Of a stretch of DNA of 64,000 bases, positions 34,769-42,735 are shown piece by piece; the stretch's first letter is position 1; each line of letters begins with the position of its first letter. The position numbers were made by a program, and so were the translations under genes. Where the stretch lies: contig JBJXGE010000064.1 of assembly GCA_046154185.1 (NCBI GenBank), forward strand, positions 1-64,000, in the 5' to 3' direction. The notes under the pieces were generated by a model. The model made no database searches. It was not told where the DNA came from and saw only the letters and a program-made list of their open reading frames with translations. Origin of the DNA: JBJXGE01 sp046154185. GTDB taxonomy: Bacteria; Planctomycetota; UBA8108; UBA1146; JAJFFE01.

Positions 34769-36525
34769 GATGGTCTCTTTTCGCGCTTCGGCGCGGCTTC
34801 CGGCTTCGAGGTGGAAACACCGGCCTCGACCGCGACAGGCGCGTTAGCGTTCGCGGATTCGCCCGTGGGCGCCGAGCTTTCCAGTGTTTCGGACATCCAG
34901 TTGCGCAGGACCGTCGCCGCGACTTCGGGTCGATCGCGCGCGAATTCGGAAACCGCCGAGAGCAATTCGATGTCCTGGCGATCTTGGTCGGAAACTTCCC
35001 AGTTGATTTTCACTTCTGGGCGTGACGGCTGATCCGGCTCGAGTGCGCGTTGGCGTTCGCGTTCGGCGCGCTCCTCTAGAAAACGCTGCAGATCGGCGAC
35101 TGGATCGGGCAGTTTCTCGAGCTCGGGCACCGCGGCGGTCGCCGCTTTGTAGAGCACGAAACAGCCGATCAACGCGAGCAAGCCGAGCAGCAGTTCGCGG
35201 CCGTGCATCTGCACGAAGCCGACAGTCGCGAGCAAGCCAGTGGAGACAGGCTCAGACACGGTTCGCTCCTCACGTGCGTAGACGAAACACTCGGCGGAGA
35301 CGATCTCGGCTGCCAACGCGCAAACACCCGCGAGGAATTTCGTGAGATCTGCCGTGTGCGCGTCGATGTCTGTTTGCGAGATGGGCTTCTCGTCCTTCAC
35401 GGCCTCTTTGTGGATCTTGATCTGGTGCTCGACGGCGTCGAGTGCCAACGACAGCCTAAACGTCACTCGCACCTTCGCGCCGGCTGGCGTGTTCTTCTCG
35501 ATCCTCGATTTTCCAAACTCTGTTTTGAAGCTCGTTTCCTCCCGCTCGAGCGAGGAGAGGATGGCTGGGCCGGAAACTTTCTCGTCCGCCCGCGTGACAT
35601 TGCTGCCGACGCCGGGCGAGTCGATGCCGGACTTATTCGTGCTCGTTTCTTTGATGACCTCCGACTTAGCGGAAGCCGGTTCCAAAACGGACTCGGTGAT
35701 GCCATGGGTGCTCGTGATATCGTGTTCGACATCCACCGAAAGTGTGTAGCTTCCCTCGCCGTAAATTCCGTCCAGGTGTCGCGCGGCGTCTTTGAGATAT
35801 TTTTGTTCGTCTTCGGCAAGCAAAGTCGCGTCTATACCAGACTCCTCATTTGCAGTCACTTCACCGTTTTCATCGAACACCGAGACTTTGTCGGGTGGCA
35901 CACCAAACGTACGCGCGACCGACTTGCGCATGCTGTTGCCGAGCTTGCGACTCAGTCGACCCTCCGTCATCACGACATTCACCGACGCACCCGTCGTACG
36001 GCGATTCGAAGTGACATACACGGACTCCGCCGGCGTATTGAGGTGAACGGTCGCCTTCTTGATTCCACGCATGAGTTCGAGTGAGCGCTCGAGCGACCGG
36101 ACTCGCGCGTTCTGTATTCTTGCTTGGTGCGTGGCTGCAGTCTCCGTCAAGCGCTGTTCCTCATGGAGAAAGGCGTAGAAGTCCTCTTCGCCGTCGATGA
36201 GATCTTGCTCAATGAACACGGCAAGACAGCGCTCGACGACAGCGGGATCGACGGCGATCTTCGCGTCCGACTCGAGGATCTCGAACGGAATGCGCTCTTC
36301 CGCGAGCACCTTTGCCCTAGCTGGCGAGTAGCTCAACTTAATCGTCACTCCCCGCGCACCGGAACCGGAACCACCCGTGAAGATCAGCACACCCAATCCG
36401 AACACGACCACCACCGCCAAGACGCCCAAGCTCATTCGCTGCGACGGAGAAAGTTTTGTCAGCAGCTCCCGTACCGGCTTCTCGAGCTCCAGGTAACGGG
36501 CGCGCAGCTTCTCGCCGAATTTCAT
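34765..36525 (-). CDS. fliF: Flagellar MS-ring protein FliF
   Basis: A 586-residue protein with two membrane helices, one near residues 31-50 ('MSLGVLAVVVVFGLGVLIFT') and one near 465-487. Between them lie the periplasmic ring-building motifs, including 'VHLNTPAESVYVTSNRRTTG'. The C-terminal cytoplasmic tail binds FliG. The ribosome-binding site GGAAGG precedes the ATG. Normal length for the family. Founding component of the basal body. Confidence 0.96.
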   Translation of the reverse strand: MKFGEKLRARYLELEKPVRELLTKLSPSQRMSLGVLAVVVVFGLGVLIFTGGSGSGARGVTIKLSYSPARAKVLAEERIPFEILESDAKIAVDPAVVERCLAVFIEQDLIDGEEDFYAFLHEEQRLTETAATHQARIQNARVRSLERSLELMRGIKKATVHLNTPAESVYVTSNRRTTGASVNVVMTEGRLSRKLGNSMRKSVARTFGVPPDKVSVFDENGEVTANEESGIDATLLAEDEQKYLKDAARHLDGIYGEGSYTLSVDVEHDITSTHGITESVLEPASAKSEVIKETSTNKSGIDSPGVGSNVTRADEKVSGPAILSSLEREETSFKTEFGKSRIEKNTPAGAKVRVTFRLSLALDAVEHQIKIHKEAVKDEKPISQTDIDAHTADLTKFLAGVCALAAEIVSAECFVYAREERTVSEPVSTGLLATVGFVQMHGRELLLGLLALIGCFVLYKAATAAVPELEKLPDPVADLQRFLEERAERERQRALEPDQPSRPEVKINWEVSDQDRQDIELLSAVSEFARDRPEVAATVLRNWMSETLESSAPTGESANANAPVAVEAGVSTSKPEAAPKREKRPS

Positions 36526-36601
36526 GCCGGCCCTTCCATGCGATTCTCGAACTACCTCGCGCGATCCTGCTTGAGGCCGCCGCTAACGCGCGGCGAATTT
36601 C

Positions 36602-36919
36602 CTAAACTCGCAGACGATTGATTTCTTCGTATGCCGTCACCAGCTTGTTGCGAATCTGCATGAGCGCGCGAAAGGCCAAGTCGGCTTTTTCCACCGCGGT
36701 CATGACTTCGGTCACACTGTCTCGCTTGCCCGTGCTTAAGTCTTGGATCGCCACTTCGGCGTCCTTCTGCAGTTGATTGACCTCTTTCAGGCCGTTTTTC
36801 AGCAACTCGGCGAAACTTGGCCCCTCGCCCGGTTCACTCGACTTGCGCGACTCGCGCGCCGTGGTCGGCGCGATCCCCGTCAGAGATCGCGTCGGATCGA
36901 GAGGAAGTTGTCCGCTCAT
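36602..36919 (-). CDS. fliE: Flagellar hook-basal body protein FliE
   Basis: A 105-residue protein of normal FliE length. The C-terminal half carries the signature 'VTEVMTAVEKADLAFRALMQ' followed by 'IRNKLVTAYEEINRLRV', and the middle 'FAELLKNGLKEVNQLQKDAE' is typical. It joins the MS-ring to the rod. Located between flgC and fliF, as in most genomes. Confidence 0.95.
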   Translation of the reverse strand: MSGQLPLDPTRSLTGIAPTTARESRKSSEPGEGPSFAELLKNGLKEVNQLQKDAEVAIQDLSTGKRDSVTEVMTAVEKADLAFRALMQIRNKLVTAYEEINRLRV

Positions 36920-36951
36920 GACTTAGCCTGTTCGTCGCAGAGTTCGCTCAA

Positions 36952-37350
36952 TCAACCGATGATCCGTAATGCGCTCGCACTCATGCTCTTCGTCGCATCC
37001 ATCGCCGTGACGTTCGCTTCGTAGGCGCGGCTCGCCATCAACATGTCGACCATCTCCTGCACGACGTTGACGTTTGGATAGCGCACGCGGCCTTCACTGT
37101 CAGCGTCGGGGTGACCGGGCTCGTGGCGGATTTGAAACGGCGAAAGATCCGCAACGACATCTTTGACGCGCACACCGACCGCGCCGCCGTGCGGCTCCGC
37201 CATGAACAACGGTCGCTGGCGGCGGTACGGATTGGGATTCCCAGCGGCATCGCGCGTGGTCTCGGCATTCGCGATGTTCTCGGCGATGGTGTTCATCCAA
37301 ATTCGCCGCGCCTCGAGTCCGGTGGCGCTGATTTCAAGCGAGCTGAGCAT
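36952..37350 (-). CDS. flgC: Flagellar proximal rod protein FlgC
   Basis: A 132-residue protein. The N-terminal rod motif 'ATGLEARRIWMNTIAENIAN' and C-terminal 'RYPNVNVVQEMVDMLMASRA' followed by YEANVTAMDATKSM are characteristic. Length is typical of FlgC. The region is free of insertions. Follows flgB closely (10 bp). Confidence 0.96.
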   Translation of the reverse strand: MLSSLEISATGLEARRIWMNTIAENIANAETTRDAAGNPNPYRRQRPLFMAEPHGGAVGVRVKDVVADLSPFQIRHEPGHPDADSEGRVRYPNVNVVQEMVDMLMASRAYEANVTAMDATKSMSASALRIIG

Positions 37351-37360
37351 CGTGTTTCAC

Positions 37361-37819
37361 CTATCCGGCCAAGTCGGGTTTCTCACCGATGACAGCGCGC
37401 AACTGCCCGTAGGCCTTGCGCAACAGAGCCGCCATGCGCGAGTACGTGCCGGCGTTCATCGCCAACACAGCCATCTCGCGCTCGGGCGAAATGCTGTTCT
37501 CGTCATGACGGACAGGGCCCTCGTACGCGAGTCGCGGCCGATACGACGTGGTGAGCGCCGCTTGACGCGTGCTCACACGCCGATGCGCGCCGGCGGCGAA
37601 TTCGGTAGCCGTCAGTTCACTATCGCGCCCGTCTCGCAATGCGGTCTTGAGGTCGCGCTGGAAGCGCGACACATCGAGATCCAGCCGGCGATAACCCGGC
37701 GTGTCGACATTCGCAATGTTCGACAAAATGAGTCGGTGGCGCGCCTCCGTGAAGCGCAGCGTCGCTTCCATCGCGGGCATGGCCCCGTGCGCTAGGAACT
37801 CGCCGAACACTCCGCTCAT
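37361..37819 (-). CDS. flgB: Flagellar proximal rod protein FlgB
   Basis: A 152-residue protein beginning MSGVFGEFLAHGAMPAMEAT, with the rod motif 'RHRLILSNIANVDTPGYRRL' and C-terminal 'AVLAMNAGTYSRMAALLRKA'. First gene of the long minus-strand flagellar operon. A GAGG site lies 6 nt before the ATG and a sigma-54 promoter about 90-105 bp upstream, so it probably belongs to the class transcribed under the NtrC-type regulator encoded just upstream. Confidence 0.95.
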   Translation of the reverse strand: MSGVFGEFLAHGAMPAMEATLRFTEARHRLILSNIANVDTPGYRRLDLDVSRFQRDLKTALRDGRDSELTATEFAAGAHRRVSTRQAALTTSYRPRLAYEGPVRHDENSISPEREMAVLAMNAGTYSRMAALLRKAYGQLRAVIGEKPDLAG

Positions 37820-37909
37820 TAGCGACCTCAGTTCTGTCAGTTCTCAGCCCATTCACTCGGCGTCAGGACGCATCGCGTCCGCGGCCCATCCGCTCCGCGC
37901 GCCTCGCAA

Positions 37910-37925
37910 AGCATCGCGAGTGCCA
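37910..37925 (-). promoter_or_regulatory. Sigma-54 (-24/-12) promoter upstream of flgB
   Basis: On the minus strand the sequence TGGCACTCGCGATGCT matches the sigma-54 consensus TGGCACG-N4-TTGCW: GG and GC are 10 nt apart, TGGCAC is exact, and TGC of the -12 element is present. Transcription would start near 37899, leaving an 80-nt leader before flgB. The gene directly upstream encodes an NtrC-type sigma-54 activator, which makes the site likely to be functional. Confidence 0.7.
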
Positions 37926-38025
37926 GCTCGCGGCGGCCTTCGGTCGGCCCCGCGGGCAAGCTCGGCGCGGCAAGATCAGCCGCTAGCGGCAAGCTCCGCA
38001 GTCGTCGACTGCGATGGTTGCGCGG

Positions 38026-39396
38026 CTAGTTGTTCACCAATTCGCGACCCACCGTGTACAAGTCCCACTTCTTGATTTTGTCGCGCAGCGTGCGCACACC
38101 GATGCCCAAACTCGCGGCGGTCTTTTTTTGGTGACCGCCGTACTGGCGCAGCGTGTCTTCAATCATCACTTTTTCGATTTGTTCGAGCGCCATGCCGCGA
38201 AACACCGCCGCGTCGACCCGCTGCTCCTGAATTGCGACGTGTTGCATACCGTCAATCTCGATGTTGCCGCCGGGCGAAAGCAGCACCGCCCGCTCGACGA
38301 GATTCTCGAGCTCGCGCACATTGCCGGGCCAGTGATAGGCGAGCAGCAACTTGCGCGCGAGTTCACTGAACGGACGTGGACTCTTCCCGGCGCGCTTTTC
38401 GGCGCGCGTCCGGAAAACATCAGCAAGCGCGAGGATGTCATCTTTGCGCTCGCGCAACGGCGGTAGCTCAATCGGCAGCACGTTCAATCGATAGTACAAG
38501 TCTTCGCGAAAGCGGCCGCACCGCACTTCGTCTTCGAGTCGACGATTCGTCGTGGCGAGCACATGGACGTCGACGCGTTGCGTCTTGCCGGAACCCACGC
38601 GCTCGAACGAACTCTCCTGCAATACGCGCAGTAGTTTCGATTGGAGGCCGAGGTCGATTTCCGACACTTCGTCGAGCAATAGAGTGCCACCGTCGGCGAG
38701 CTCAAAGCGGCCGATGCGTTGCCGATCCGCGCCGGTGAAGGCGCCTTTCTCATGCCCGAAGAGTTCGCTTTCGAGGAGGCCCGCTGACAGCGCCGCGCAA
38801 TTCACGCACAGAAATGGACGCTCGGCGCGGCGGCTCGAATAGTGAATCGCGCGCGCGACAAGTTCTTTGCCAGTACCGGTTTCGCCTCGGATCAGCACCG
38901 TCGCATTGGAATCCGCGATGGCCGCGATGCGTTGCCGCACATGCGCGAGCGCGGGGCTGTCGCCGAGCAGCGGGCGATGTTCCAAGTGACGACGCTGCTC
39001 GCCGCGCAACGCCTCGTTCTCGCCAACGAGCCGCCGATGTTGCAGCACGCGCTCGACAATGATGCGCAGCTCGGCAACGCCGAACGGCTTGAGCAAGTAG
39101 TCGCTCGCGCCCTTCTTCATGGCTTCGACCGCCGTCTGTACGGTGCCATGCGCCGTGATCACGATCACGGGCAGGCGCGAGTCGTGCTCGCGCGCGCGCT
39201 CGAGGAATTCGATTCCGCCCATCGTCGGCATCTTGAGATCGGTGATAGCGAGATCGAATTGCTGGTTTTGCAACGCCTCGAGCGCCGGCGCGGCGGCGGC
39301 ATGGGCCTCGCCCTCGTAGCCGCCTTCCTTGAGCGCGTCGACGAGGGAAGTGCGCATGAACTTGTCATCGTCGACGACGAGGATTCTAGGTCTCAT
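38026..39396 (-). CDS. Sigma-54-dependent flagellar response regulator (FlgR/FleR/NtrC type)
   Basis: A 456-residue protein. Receiver domain (1-120) with phospho-acceptor Asp53 (ITDLKMP) and Lys in 'LLKPFG'; AAA+ domain with Walker A GETGTGKE, the sigma-54-contact motif GAFTGA and 'GTLLLDEVSEIDLGLQSKLL'; a C-terminal Fis-type helix-turn-helix ('GGHQKKTAASLGIGVRTLRD'). Phosphorylated by the histidine kinase whose gene overlaps it by 4 bp. It most likely activates the flgB operon through the sigma-54 promoter found about 100 bp past its stop. Confidence 0.93.
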   Translation of the reverse strand: MRPRILVVDDDKFMRTSLVDALKEGGYEGEAHAAAAPALEALQNQQFDLAITDLKMPTMGGIEFLERAREHDSRLPVIVITAHGTVQTAVEAMKKGASDYLLKPFGVAELRIIVERVLQHRRLVGENEALRGEQRRHLEHRPLLGDSPALAHVRQRIAAIADSNATVLIRGETGTGKELVARAIHYSSRRAERPFLCVNCAALSAGLLESELFGHEKGAFTGADRQRIGRFELADGGTLLLDEVSEIDLGLQSKLLRVLQESSFERVGSGKTQRVDVHVLATTNRRLEDEVRCGRFREDLYYRLNVLPIELPPLRERKDDILALADVFRTRAEKRAGKSPRPFSELARKLLLAYHWPGNVRELENLVERAVLLSPGGNIEIDGMQHVAIQEQRVDAAVFRGMALEQIEKVMIEDTLRQYGGHQKKTAASLGIGVRTLRDKIKKWDLYTVGRELVNN

Positions 39397-40316
39397 GACC
39401 GGAGCTCCTTCTCAAGATCGTGAACCGGCAAAGTGACCCGGAACAGCGCCCCCTTGAGGCGGGTCGCCTTCCCCCACGGTTTTCGTACGACGGCGATTTC
39501 GCCGTCATGGGCTTCAACTCGGCTGTGCACGATGGCGAGACCGAGGCCAGTGCCACCGTCGCGCAGCGAATGAAAAGGATGAAAAACGCGCTCTTCTTCG
39601 CCGGTCGGAATACCGGGTCCCTCGTCGGCGATCTCTAACCAATGCTTACGCCCGCGCCGCCCCCACCCCACGGCGAGCCGACCGGGCGCCGGCGCCATCG
39701 CTTCCTCGGCATTCGTAAGCAGATTGACGAGTACTTGCGTGAAAGCGTGGCGATCGACGAGCAGTTCGGTCTCAGCGTCGCCTTCCCTGACGAGTCGGGC
39801 ATCAACGGCGCTCGGCTCGGAGAATGCCATGTGCAGGGCTTCGTCGATGAGCTCGTTGACGCGCACAGGGCACTTCGCGAGACGCTCGCAACGAGTGAAA
39901 CTCAAGAGTTCGCCGACGATGTGATCGAGATGTTGGATAGCGCGCCGGATTCGATCGAGCCGCTCGTGTTGTTGCGCGTCGGGAATATCGGCGAGCAGCG
40001 CGTCGACGGTGAGCCGCATCCCGCCGAGTGGGTTGCGAAACTCGTGCGCGACGCCAGCGGCGACACGACCGAGCGCTTCGAGTCGCTTCTTGCGCTCGAG
40101 GCGACGGTTCTTCGCTGCCAACTCCGATTGCATGGTGGCAACTTGCTCGAGCAAGTTGTCGTGCGCGGACACCAAGTCAGCCGTGAGGCGCGAGTATTCC
40201 TCGAAGAGCCGCGGCAAATTGTCGACGTCGCCGCCGCCGGGCGTTACCGCCAGGAGGTGACGACGATCCTGCTCCGACGTACCGGGCATCACGACCGGTA
40301 CTTGCGTCGTTGTCAC
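39393..40316 (-). CDS. Soluble sensor histidine kinase (FlgS/FleS-like)
   Basis: About 307 residues from GTG 40316 (AGAGGGG upstream; the frame continues to a GTG at 40340). No transmembrane helix. A short N-terminal coiled coil leads to the HisKA domain with phospho-His91 in 'VAAGVAHEFRNPLGGMRL', then the ATPase domain with N-box NLLTNAEEA, G1 DEGPGIP and G2 GGTGLGLAIVHSR. A cytoplasmic kinase beside a sigma-54 activator at the head of a flagellar operon matches the FlgS/FleS type, which senses assembly of the export apparatus. Confidence 0.9.
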   Translation of the reverse strand: MTTTQVPVVMPGTSEQDRRHLLAVTPGGGDVDNLPRLFEEYSRLTADLVSAHDNLLEQVATMQSELAAKNRRLERKKRLEALGRVAAGVAHEFRNPLGGMRLTVDALLADIPDAQQHERLDRIRRAIQHLDHIVGELLSFTRCERLAKCPVRVNELIDEALHMAFSEPSAVDARLVREGDAETELLVDRHAFTQVLVNLLTNAEEAMAPAPGRLAVGWGRRGRKHWLEIADEGPGIPTGEEERVFHPFHSLRDGGTGLGLAIVHSRVEAHDGEIAVVRKPWGKATRLKGALFRVTLPVHDLEKELRS

Positions 40317-40419
40317 AACGCCCCTCTTTTCCCAACCCACTGATAGAGACCGCGACAGGCGCTCGCTTCGTTCTCACAATTCGGTCGCAACGCGGATGCT
40401 GCCGATACGGGCACGCGGC

Positions 40420-40448
40420 CTTATATCTTGTGATTTATAAAGTGTAAA
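40420..40448 (-). promoter_or_regulatory. Sigma-70-type promoter for the kinase-regulator operon
   Basis: On the minus strand TTTACA (40448-40443) and TATAAG (40425-40420) are separated by 17 nt, in an AT-rich patch that stands out in this GC-rich sequence. Transcription would begin near 40413, about 100 nt before the histidine kinase start. This fits constitutive expression of the regulator pair that then turns on the sigma-54-dependent flagellar operon. Confidence 0.6.
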
Positions 40449-40665
40449 GCACAAAGTGCGTGGGCGAAGGGGCTTCGCCTTGAACGCGATCGATCGAAGT
40501 GCGGAGCGGGAGATCTTCGACGGCGGTGTCGCGAGATCTGTGGGCCGAGCACGATGGACAGGGCGGCCGGTCCGAGCGGCACTGCCAGCGTCGCGAGGCC
40601 GGTGGATCTCGACGAGAAACGAAGCGGCAACAGAAGTTGCAGCGTGCCGGACGCTCCGCGCAACG
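40449..40665. other. Non-coding stretch between the SpoA-domain gene and the kinase promoter
   Basis: Together with the promoter and leader this makes a gap of about 350 bp. Open frames on both strands here are low-complexity Arg/Ser-rich translations without a ribosome-binding site, and I see no RNA gene or terminator. The stretch may be the untranslated 3' end of the SpoA-domain gene transcript. Confidence 0.4.
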
Positions 40666-40974
40666 TCAGACGCCGACGGCGCGAACGACTTGTTCCTGGG
40701 AGTAGTTGCGCAGGTGAAGTCCGAAGTGGTCGCCGACTTTGATCGTTTTACCTGAGCCGACGACCACGTTATTGACGAGAAACGTGATCGGATCCGAATT
40801 GTGCTTGCTGAAGACGATCACGCTATCGATGTCGAGCGCAAGCACTTGGCCGAGCATGAGTTCCTTCTGCGCCAGGATTGCGATCACCGAGAGCGGCACA
40901 TCCAACACCGCCCGCAGGTTCGGATACTTGCCGAGTAGCTCGTCGAGACTCAGCGCAGTCGGGGGAGCGATCAT
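40666..40974 (-). CDS. Short FliN-like SpoA-domain protein (second copy)
   Basis: A 102-residue protein that is essentially one SpoA (surface presentation of antigens) domain: 'VLDVPLSVIAILAQKELMLG' then 'QVLALDIDSVIVFSKHNSDP' then 'VNNVVVGSGKTIKVGDHFGL'. It is clearly related to FliN/FliM C-terminal domains but lacks the N-terminal extension of the fliN product at 24.1 kb. Since fliM is missing from the cluster, this protein may supply a second C-ring subunit. Position 350 bp upstream of the flagellar kinase supports a motor role. Confidence 0.8.
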   Translation of the reverse strand: MIAPPTALSLDELLGKYPNLRAVLDVPLSVIAILAQKELMLGQVLALDIDSVIVFSKHNSDPITFLVNNVVVGSGKTIKVGDHFGLHLRNYSQEQVVRAVGV

Positions 40975-41237
40975 CGCGACTCCTCAGAGATCGACGCGTC
41001 GGACACCGGTGGGCTCGCCGCCGGCACGTGTCCCGAGCGCCCCGCATCGTTAGCTCCGTTATCGGCTCGGATGGGCGCCACCTGAGGTGCGAGTTCGGCA
41101 CGTGCGCTTGCTCGACTTACCCCGGCAAAACGCGACGCCCAACGCCGGCGCTGATTATGCGAATCGAACAGGCAATTCCTGCCGGTACGCCGGGTCGCGA
41201 CTGCGCCCGCTCCGCATGCAGGGACCGAACGATCGAC

Positions 41238-41630
41238 TCACCCAGCTCCCTCGCGAGCGCAAAGCCGAGACGGGCGGTCACGCTTCATGTGAAGACCGAC
41301 CACCAGAAACCGCCGATCGGTCCAAACGCGTGTCCACTTGTCCACGTCACCGAAACCCGGGCAGCGTGACCGCGATCGCTTGCAAGCGTCAACGGTGCCA
41401 TCGCAATCGGGGCGCGAGCGCGGCGTGACTTGCACTCCAATTGTGCAGTCCCCCGTCACCTCGACGTGCGCATTGGCAAACAGCCGAAATCCGTCGCTGG
41501 ATGAGCGAGCGAAAGAGTGGATGCAATGCGTAGCGCACGAGCCCAGCCGAGCAGCAAACCGTGCGACCGCGAAGACTCGAATGACGCGCGCCGGACCATC
41601 GTCGATATGCGTACTTACCCACACACTCAT
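41238..41630 (-). CDS. Possible small protein of unknown function
   Basis: A 130-residue frame starting with ATG preceded by GGAGAA at 8 nt, a good ribosome-binding site. The product (MSVWVSTHIDDGPARVIRVF…, ending in a Cys/Arg-rich tail) contains seven cysteines and no recognisable domain; 'ANAHVEVTGDCTIGVQV' looks strand-like. It lies alone between the SpoA-domain gene and the plus-strand coiled-coil gene. The flanking sequence 40975-41237 and 41631-41775 holds nothing I can support. The frame may be spurious in this GC-rich DNA. Confidence 0.35.
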   Translation of the reverse strand: MSVWVSTHIDDGPARVIRVFAVARFAARLGSCATHCIHSFARSSSDGFRLFANAHVEVTGDCTIGVQVTPRSRPDCDGTVDACKRSRSRCPGFGDVDKWTRVWTDRRFLVVGLHMKRDRPSRLCAREGAG

Positions 41631-41775
41631 GGCGTTTTCTCCAACACCGCCAATAACGTGTTCGGGCGAGCGCGCGCAGCGTAGCCGCCGCGTGGCGGGC
41701 GTCCCATCATTCCTTGCGAGTTCGCGGCCAGGTATAGTGGCCGGCACGACGCTCAACAAACGGAACCGATCGCGA

Positions 41776-42324
41776 ATGCCGACTCGTACGTGGATGCTCA
41801 TCATCATCGTGGCGCTGGTTGTGGCCGTGGGTTGGTTCAGTGGCTCGCGCAATGCGTACTTCGAGCGCTCGTTGAACCAGCACGAAAGTCGCATCGCGAG
41901 CACCGAGACATCGGTCGGGACCCTCAAGGTCTCGCTCGAGGAAACGGAACGTGAACTACGGCTGCATCGGGATCGCATCACGGAACTCGAAGTGACCGTC
42001 CGCCGCGAGCGCGAACTGAACGCCGCGCAGCAGACGGCGCTTGGGCAGGCGGCGGAGTCGCTTGCGCAACTGCGCATCAACGCGGAACTGCAAGCGAGCC
42101 AGCAGGCGGAACTCAAGAACGCACTCGCGGCGCTCGAGCCGCGACTTGCGCGCCACGAGCAACTCGAGGCGCGCCTCCGCGAACTGGAAAGCGCGCGCTC
42201 GGCGGACTCGAAGGAAATGCAGCGACTGGTCGGCGTCATCGCCGAACTCCGCGCGGACCGCGATGACGACCGGGCCCGTTTGCGACGCATAGAGGAAGCG
42301 CTCGGCATTGTGCCGGCGCCTTGA
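41776..42324 (+). CDS. Single-pass membrane protein with long coiled coil
   Basis: About 182 residues from ATG 41776; the open frame extends far upstream, but the upstream translation lacks coding character. One transmembrane helix at residues about 5-22 ('TWMLIIIVALVVAVGWFSGS') is followed by a near-continuous coiled coil rich in Glu, Arg, Ala and Leu to the end. No family recognised. Topology suggests an inner-membrane anchor with a long rod, possibly a scaffold. Ribosome-binding site weak (CGGAAC). Confidence 0.6.
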   Translation: MPTRTWMLIIIVALVVAVGWFSGSRNAYFERSLNQHESRIASTETSVGTLKVSLEETERELRLHRDRITELEVTVRRERELNAAQQTALGQAAESLAQLRINAELQASQQAELKNALAALEPRLARHEQLEARLRELESARSADSKEMQRLVGVIAELRADRDDDRARLRRIEEALGIVPAP

Positions 42325-42371
42325 CATCGAAACGCGCCGCCGAGCGGTCGCGATGTAGAGAATAGGACAGC

Positions 42372-42683
42372 ATGTCGGACTACAAGAAAATGGTGCAGAC
42401 CGAAGCCAACGAGTTCCACAAGAGCGTGGGGCCCGAGTTCGAGTCCGACTCTACGGAACACGGCGGTAAATCGGCGAGCCCCAATCTCACGCTTTGGCTC
42501 GACCGGAACAGCAAGCTGCTCAATCGAATCAAGGAGCTCGCCGAGAAGTGGACGCGCGCCGAGTCTGATTTCATCAAGTCGCAGTCTCGACACGCGGTCG
42601 CTTACGGAGATCCGCGCGATAGCGCCTCATTCGCGTACTACAAAGATGTGCTCGCGGAGTTGAAGAAGCTGCGGAAGAAATAG
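42372..42683 (+). CDS. Small helical protein of unknown function
   Basis: A 103-residue, strongly charged, mostly helical protein (MSDYKKMVQTEANEFHKSVG…, ending …ELKKLRKK). AGGA lies a few nt upstream. No signal peptide or membrane helix and no family I recognise. It lies between two plus-strand genes for membrane proteins. Codon use looks like that of its neighbours. Confidence 0.6.
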   Translation: MSDYKKMVQTEANEFHKSVGPEFESDSTEHGGKSASPNLTLWLDRNSKLLNRIKELAEKWTRAESDFIKSQSRHAVAYGDPRDSASFAYYKDVLAELKKLRKK

Positions 42684-42735
42684 CAGCGGCGTCCTGAGCG
42701 TGGCGGTAGAGTCTCTCGCATCGGAGGGATCGGCC

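Noticed and set aside
40421..40663. Minus-strand 80-codon frame as a degenerate FliM
   Set aside because: It is a low-complexity Arg/Ser translation with no similarity to FliM motifs, and it runs into the kinase promoter.
41338..41775. N-terminal extension of the coiled-coil membrane protein
   Set aside because: The upstream 146 codons show no signal peptide, domain or ribosome-binding site; ATG 41776 begins directly before the transmembrane helix.
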